64,000 nt of DNA from Phoronis australis (taxonomy: Eukaryota > Phoronida > Phoronidae). The position numbers and the translations under genes are program-made. This document shows positions 57,801-64,000 of this stretch, one piece after another. How positions within the stretch are numbered: position 1 is the stretch's first letter; each line of letters opens with the position of its first letter. The stretch covers positions 524,488 through 588,487 of the forward strand of contig NMRA01000156.1 in the NCBI GenBank assembly GCA_002633005.1, given 5' to 3'. The notes beneath the pieces were generated by a model. That model was not told the origin of the DNA and ran no database searches. It saw only the letters and a program-made list of their open reading frames with translations.

Positions 57801-60137
57801 AATGAAAACGTTACTGAGTTTACAAACATAGTTGCGGACAATGTGAAAGATATTCTGACCAGAGGTTATTGGCGCCAACACCCGCAATGCAATAACAAAA
57901 GTTAATTTTGCGAAAAAATGTTTTGTTTGCAAAAAAGAAACTATTTAAAACTCCGAACTATTTGAAGCCCAGTAACTAGTAAATACATGTACATCGCCAT
58001 TTTAGACCATATTCGTTCACTTCTAGTAAAACTGTTTCTTAGGTCGTATAACAAGTACATTACTTTTTCACAAAATTCGACCTAAACAAATTTCCCCTTC
58101 TGTAGGTTGAGTTTGAAATAATGACGATATCAATGTAAACTTAACCTCAAAACAGCGGCCTGAGGCCATCTTCTCTAGTTTGAGCCATACAGAAGAGAGA
58201 GGACAATGCTTAAAACAGCATTGTTATCTTTTAAAACTCTTTTGAACAGTCCATGTTTTGATAGCCCAGTGCGCATTCCTTCACCGAATGGCTCAAAAAT
58301 GTGTAAAAACAACACCAAACTATTATTCAGGAAAATAATGTTATCATTGGCATAATTTCAATGGATCGTTGTCAATAATAAAATTGCCTGTCAAGCGAAA
58401 AATGTCTTTTTTCTGTCGGTTTCATCGAATACCAACAATTCTTTCAATTAATACAGGACACAATACAAGCTTGGATTGCGCATTATCAAAAAATGAATGT
58501 GATATCTATATTTTTGTACAAAACTCCGCCACCCACATTTCTTTGTTTCACAAATTTGGTTAATGTTTATTGTATTTTAAAAGTTCAAGCATACCATTTC
58601 CACATTTTGTCAAATCCGGTATTTAGAAATTTATTTTTGGGTAACCGAACCGGAGACTAGACATTCGTAGTGAATGTCTTACTTAAACGTTTTCAAGCCC
58701 CACGCAACATCTTTGAAAACCCTTTTTGGCTTCATCTTTTTTGGGATGATACCGTTGTTTGGTTCTTTCAAAACAGCGAGTTAGCTGTCTTATCAAGGGA
58801 GTGAGCAGAGTTCATTTATGTCTTTAATGGGAGATACACAGCCGCCATCTTTATTTATCCCAGTCTGAAGTTTGACATAATAAGCGACATTTTAAATTTC
58901 CCCTTTTTTCTAAAACTGAGGTGTGGCAAGGTTAACACGAAACAACATCATACTCGCATGTTGCTTGAGGTTGCATAGATACCAATGTTTCTTCATTGTT
59001 TTATCAAGAAAATAAGATTTAAAAGAGAGCATGACTAGGTTTATTATTTTTCTATACATGCTAAAGAGTTTATAAAAACATGGGCCAATATTGTTTTAAG
59101 TGCTCCAGTGATACCAGCCCATCGCCTTTGTTAGGATCACTACACTTCCCCTCGACTGACTTTAGTTTACCCAGCTGCTCTGATAAAACTGCTTCAAAAT
59201 TTTCATAGGCAATGTGTCAGAATTAAAAAATAACAACACCCCAGGAGACCAGTCAATGATTTATTGATCAGGCCATTGTCAAAACTTTATTTTTAAAAAA
59301 GATATCTTTTGAATATTTAATGCTATTGGCAGCAGACAAAAGTTTACTACATCAACCACTGAACAATGAGTTACCAGCTTGTCAATAGATCGGTTAAACA
59401 AATTTGGAGGATCAATAAAATTTAATCAAATGGATAATCGATGCTGAAACAACACACCAGTGCATGCTTAGAATGGAATGCTTTTGAAATATTGATTCGC
59501 TTTTGTGGAATTTATTATTGTCCAATTCAAACCAGTAGCAGAACCCATGTTTGTCAACGGGTATTTGATCCTAGGACAAACTCCAGCCGATGTTGTTTTT
59601 TGTGGTCAAATTGAACATGAAACGAAAGGCAAAGTGACGTGGGCATGAAGTCCCAGCCAGTTGAAATCTACACAGACCATTTTTAATGTTCACTAAAAAA
59701 GCCACATAAACACGAGTTCAGTTCTCGCGATTTACCTTGCACACGCAAAACATATAATTTAGTGAGGGACATAGGATGAAACAAAAACTACATTTTAAAA
59801 ATTAGGCAATTCAAGTCATCGCAACAATTGATTAAACTCAAAAACAAATTTGGCCAAGAGTTAATACACATGGTTTTAATAGCAAACCACTTAAAAAAAT
59901 ACTAGCCTAAACTCAGAACTTACAAATTAACTTCGGTCCATTAGTTGAACTTTGTGCTTTCCCAGTGAACTTCTCAAAACCTGCAATGATAAAAAGAGCT
60001 AAAATTAACCACTTCACCCATGATCTTAACTTCTCAACAAGTGACCTTTGACCTAGCGCAATTGAAGTGTCAGTCATAAATGGCTATCACTGGGCTTTTC
60101 AGGTAGACACTCTATTGTCACATCTCCCTGTGAAAAC
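54861..60137 (-). other. Probable intron or flank, no gene seen
   Basis: No supported exon. A GT-rich patch lies near 56180-56225. At 55824-55843 GTATGGTTGAGTGGTATAAG resembles a tRNA A-box, but no B-box follows. Confidence 0.3.
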
Positions 60138-60167
60138 GAGGTGTCCAACAGTGAGGTGTCCAACAGC
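60138..60167. repeat. 15-bp tandem repeat, two units
   Basis: GAGGTGTCCAACAG followed by T or C, twice in tandem. Confidence 0.85.
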
Positions 60168-60813
60168 ATGTCAAAACGCCACCCACACTGCGCTAGCTGC
60201 ACATTGCAACAGGATCTACGGAATTCAATTAAAATCCAACATATAATCCTGGTACTGAATTGAGAAACAATGCAAAAAAAGATTTTCAATTGACACAGGT
60301 CTCGACTGATGCATCCAATTCAGTCCTGCATGAAATAACCAGCACAAAGTTACATTTTCACACATGCATTCCATATTGGAACTTTATTAAGTATGACCAC
60401 GAAAAATAAATAGAAGTGGAATAATAATTAGGTCAGGGATAACGGGACCTATGGCGGGCATCAAAATGAAACGAACATAATTTTTCACCTGACAGAATAT
60501 TTAATTTTAATTGCACTACAGATTAAAACTGCGAAACGGCACTATGACAACATACCATGGGCTTGAAGCAGTTAATTACCTTTGCATGTATTTAGAACAA
60601 CACCCATATGAAATGCGTTAAGTTTATGTTTACAGCACTTGGTCACCCAAGGAAATGGGTTCAGTATCTGATATGTCAGGGAATGCATACTTTAATACAG
60701 CAGTATTGCTAGCATTACTTCAACAGTTAACAGTGGACATCCTTTCAAATTCACGAGCCATAACTATTATACCATTTCAAAGGAGTTGCAGGCATGCTAG
60801 ATGCTTGCTGACA

Positions 60814-60857
60814 AAAATATACCTCACAGTCAAAATATACCTTACAGTCAAAATATA
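60814..60857. repeat. 18-bp tandem repeat, 2.4 units
   Basis: AAAATATACCTCACAGTC with one change in the second unit, then a partial third unit. Confidence 0.85.
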
Positions 60858-63338
60858 ATACACGGTATGTAGCCAAGTACAAGCTTTCAAACCATGAAAT
60901 TTATGCCAGACAATTGGCAGATAAAACGATCTAAGTGAATTTTAAAGATGTACTTGTGAAACGAAAATTTCATTGCGTCACAGAAAACGTTATCCTTTTG
61001 ATGTCGCTATAAAGCAAAAATGAACATTGTGTTAAACATGCAAACTGGCTTATTGACGAGTACCAAGTTTAGTTAGAAAGCTGGTTGCCAAGTGAGTTTT
61101 GAAGACCTGTCAAAATACACTTAGAGAACCCTGTCGGTGAAATTCAAGACATCAGTTAACCAATTGGCCTGTTCTTTGTTGTAATTACTAAAGGGTTAAG
61201 TACATGGCGTGTTCTTGATAAGACGTTTTGACAATGCGTTAAAATATATGCAAATATACTGCGATTTTCCTCAAATGGCATGCAAGCTCCAAAGATTGAT
61301 CTGAGGGCATCAAAGCCGGCCATCAATAAATGCGAGAAGGAAGAAACAAGATGCCACTGGTGTGGTGGTGAACAAAAAAAAACGATTATCTCGTTTACAA
61401 TCAACTGGACTGCACAGAACCACAGACTCACTGAAACGCATTAGATCACACCTTCATAATTGGCATAACAGGGCTCACAAAAGAGCAGTCGGAATAAAGT
61501 TTCAGATCGCATGGATCACCTAGTCGTTTACCTGTCCTCAATGCTGTCAGTCAGAAAACGAGCAGAGCTGAAGTTGCAGTCGACTGAGTGGTGGGATTGA
61601 TTTTAAAATTGACAAAACTGTACTTAGTGAGGCTGTTAAATCTCTGCAGAATTGTGCTAGAGCTGGTTAATTGCTGGTCTAAATTATACTTCAAGTTTAA
61701 AGAAAACATATTCAAGTTTTATTTATGTTACAGCTGAGGCTTTGATGAGAAGTGCAGGGGAATCGCTAATGATCGCGGCAGACCTTTAAATAGAAACCCA
61801 TCCTAAAATTTTAATTGCAGATTAATTCAGTGAAACGAAGCTAACCTTGTTAAAAGCTGCCAAGATAACATTATAAATTAGAGCCGGCATATCATAAAAG
61901 CATAGGAGTCTAAGATATGGTGAACATATGGCGTGCCTGAATTTCTCAAGTTTTATGTATACTGTGTGGGAAATGTGTTGAAAAGATGTCTGAATTGGAG
62001 TAGGTACAAATTTACATGATTTAATTCTGTTCAGGAGTGCAAAGTCATTAGATAGTTAATTCCCCGTACACTGCCAGTTTACTTTGCTGCCGAGGAGAAG
62101 TGGAACTAATTTCTGTTCAAGACAAGTTAAAAAGCCCACATAGAGTTAAGTGTCTTAACATGGCTAATGAAAATTTGCCTAACTAACTACATAGTTCAAT
62201 TAAATGACAAACAAGCTGTAAAGGAAGAAAAATCATAATGCTGATGAAATAAAGTTGTTTACACTTTTACAGTAAATGGTAACACTGAAAAAGATCCGCC
62301 CTGAGCTTGAAAGGTTTGAACAATACTTTCATAAAAGTAACATAATCTATGGTCATTTTTAGTTTAAGTTGCAGAGTTAAACACTCCTTTCGACCATGAC
62401 TAACTTAAGTGTTCACTTAAAATTCCCCTAAAATATGAATACACCCAACTCTTTATTTCACAGAATGTTTTGAAAACAAGAATGCAAAGCAATTCTAAGA
62501 ACATGCTGAGACAAAGAATGTGTTATCGTAACCTTGTAGACTTTAAACAATGCATTAAAAACTAAACCAGTTCCCAGAAGCATTTTTGTTTTAAAATAAA
62601 CCAATGAAAAACATGGCTGTGAGAAAGAGTCTAAAAGAATTTCACCTACTCTAAAACTCCTATAAGTCAGCACATGCATACATAAGTTGAATTCTCACTT
62701 CACACGGACAAAGTTACGCAGAACCGTTGCTCTAGTCCTGAATTTGGCCTTCAGATGAGTTGACTTGTATTTCGCCTCGCTGTCATAAAATCTCTTGGTC
62801 CAGTTGTATCTGGTTTAAGCAAGTTTCAATGCACATACCAACACAAACTGTTGAATGATTTCAAATTTCCATTCCTTGACTTGTACTATACTTCTATGCT
62901 GTAGTATTGTATGTTAAGTAATTTCAATTCAATCAGATTGTACATTGCTATGGTAGTACAAGTCAATAGAAGATTTCTACAGCATCTTTTTTAGGTTAAA
63001 CAATATTTTCAAATAATACTTTTAACATCTTCCTCCAGCAAAAACTCGGATAAGCGCCGTTTTCAGACCATGTGTGCAAGCACCAAATGCGTCAAAATTC
63101 TAAAATCTACACAAGCAATTCCTATTATCCAAAAAAGATTGACACTAATAACAAATCCGGGTGTGAAAATTACAAAATTACGACAAAACGGGCCCCCAGA
63201 CAAAACAAGGTGACATTGTCTTGATACCTATGAGCGCGTTTGAGGTTGACTGCTAACAATACAGCAAATCATAATCTGGTATATTAAATACGTTATTTAG
63301 AAGAAGTTTAAGATTCAGCTAGAAACAGAAAGGCCCTT
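60858..63338 (-). other. Non-coding, no gene seen
   Basis: AT-rich sequence, no supported exon, no repeat recognised. Confidence 0.35.
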
Positions 63339-63405
63339 AAGCAACTCAAATAACGTGATGAACGTTTAAACACTTGCCACTTAAAGCAACTCAAATAACG
63401 TGATG
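63339..63405. repeat. Direct repeat of 22 bp at 45-bp spacing
   Basis: AAGCAACTCAAATAACGTGA followed by TG occurs at 63339-63360 and again at 63384-63405. Flanking similarity suggests a duplicated 45-bp unit. Confidence 0.85.
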
Positions 63406-64000
63406 CACACTTCAACATTTAAAGCTGCTTTACGCCGCATAGTTGGCTAGAAAAACTAAATCAAATTCGAACTTTTACTCTCATAAAACCAGTCTCATAT
63501 CATTGGCTATACCGCAGAATAGAAATGCGACTATGCAATTTTGGTTTCGATGCTATCTTTGGAAAAGGAAATAATATCGATTTTACATAACTAAAACTTC
63601 TAATTCCATTTTCATTTTTAGCCAGCTCAACAGCGCAATCACTAGAACAGTGGAATAAAAAAATCTTATGCAACCCAAAAAAACTTTTTCTATTGACGTC
63701 CTTAATATCATGAGTTCCGCTTAAATGTGTTTATACATCATTTCATAATTCAACTCCACAGCTATTAGATTAAATAAGAAATTAACATAAAGTCGACTTG
63801 GTATTTAAATTGAATTTCCAACTCGATCAATAATGCTGGTAAAATGAGCAAAATTTCAAAGAGTAATCACCATGACCTTGTGACTTAACAATAACATAAA
63901 CCTAATACATTCAAACAATTTCTTATAATATAAAACTAATTTAAATATTTTAATAACTCATTTACTATTGGTTCCAAGCCAAATACATATTTCGAACATG
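63406..64000. other. AT-rich window end, no gene seen
   Basis: No supported exon. The promoter of the zinc-finger gene was not found in the window and may lie beyond this edge. Confidence 0.35.

Noticed and set aside
63339-63405. CRISPR-like direct repeats
   Set aside because: Only two copies, in a eukaryotic AT-rich setting. An ordinary local duplication.

Overview
This is a low-gene-density stretch of an invertebrate animal genome. It is AT-rich, with long non-coding spans, GT-AG introns, microsatellites, a 4-base assembly gap (2372-2375) and many short dispersed repeats. A THAP zinc-finger relic and an exon resembling P2X7-like orphan proteins suggest a cnidarian, lophotrochozoan or invertebrate-deuterostome genome. 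I cannot name the species. No operons, phage or CRISPR features are present.

Left part (1 to about 23.9 kb). This part is repeat-rich with small, mostly orphan genes. In order: a 224-bp miniature inverted-repeat transposon (528-761); a small three-exon plus-strand gene broken by the gap (1792-2597); a cluster with an ORF of unknown origin (4448-4687), a 39-bp perfect palindrome, a frameshifted THAP relic (4855-5039), a small inverted-repeat element (5075-5215) and a minus-strand exon with a YQFEP motif (5230-5422); a foldback element (6196-6773); a possible two-exon mini-gene (8320-8572); a second copy of the transposon (10428-10680); a well-supported two-exon minus-strand gene for a 360-residue coiled-coil protein (11182-12788); a 56-bp minisatellite; and several dispersed repeat families.

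Right part (about 23.9 to 64 kb). One locus seems to dominate. A 3.46-kb minus-strand exon (30414-33880) encodes an approximately 1150-residue protein with 13 C2H2 zinc fingers. It has an N-terminal RRKQSKP motif of the NuRD-recruiting type and paired PLNL[K/S] motifs resembling CtBP-binding sites, so I infer a transcriptional repressor. A good splice acceptor lies 11 bases upstream of the first ATG, so at least one more 5' exon lies further right. A donor-like GTAAAT directly follows the stop codon. A candidate poly(A) signal sits at 23950-23955. The rest (34-64 kb) looks like intron and flank: AT-rich, no convincing coding exons, one possible 5' UTR exon near 40.4 kb, a three-copy repeat family and several short tandem repeats.

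The best candidates for something new are the zinc-finger protein, whose six NKY-type fingers are isolated in disordered linkers and belong to no family I recognise, the orphan coiled-coil gene, and the 5-bp-TSD transposon family. All functional roles are inferred from motifs. No database search was possible.
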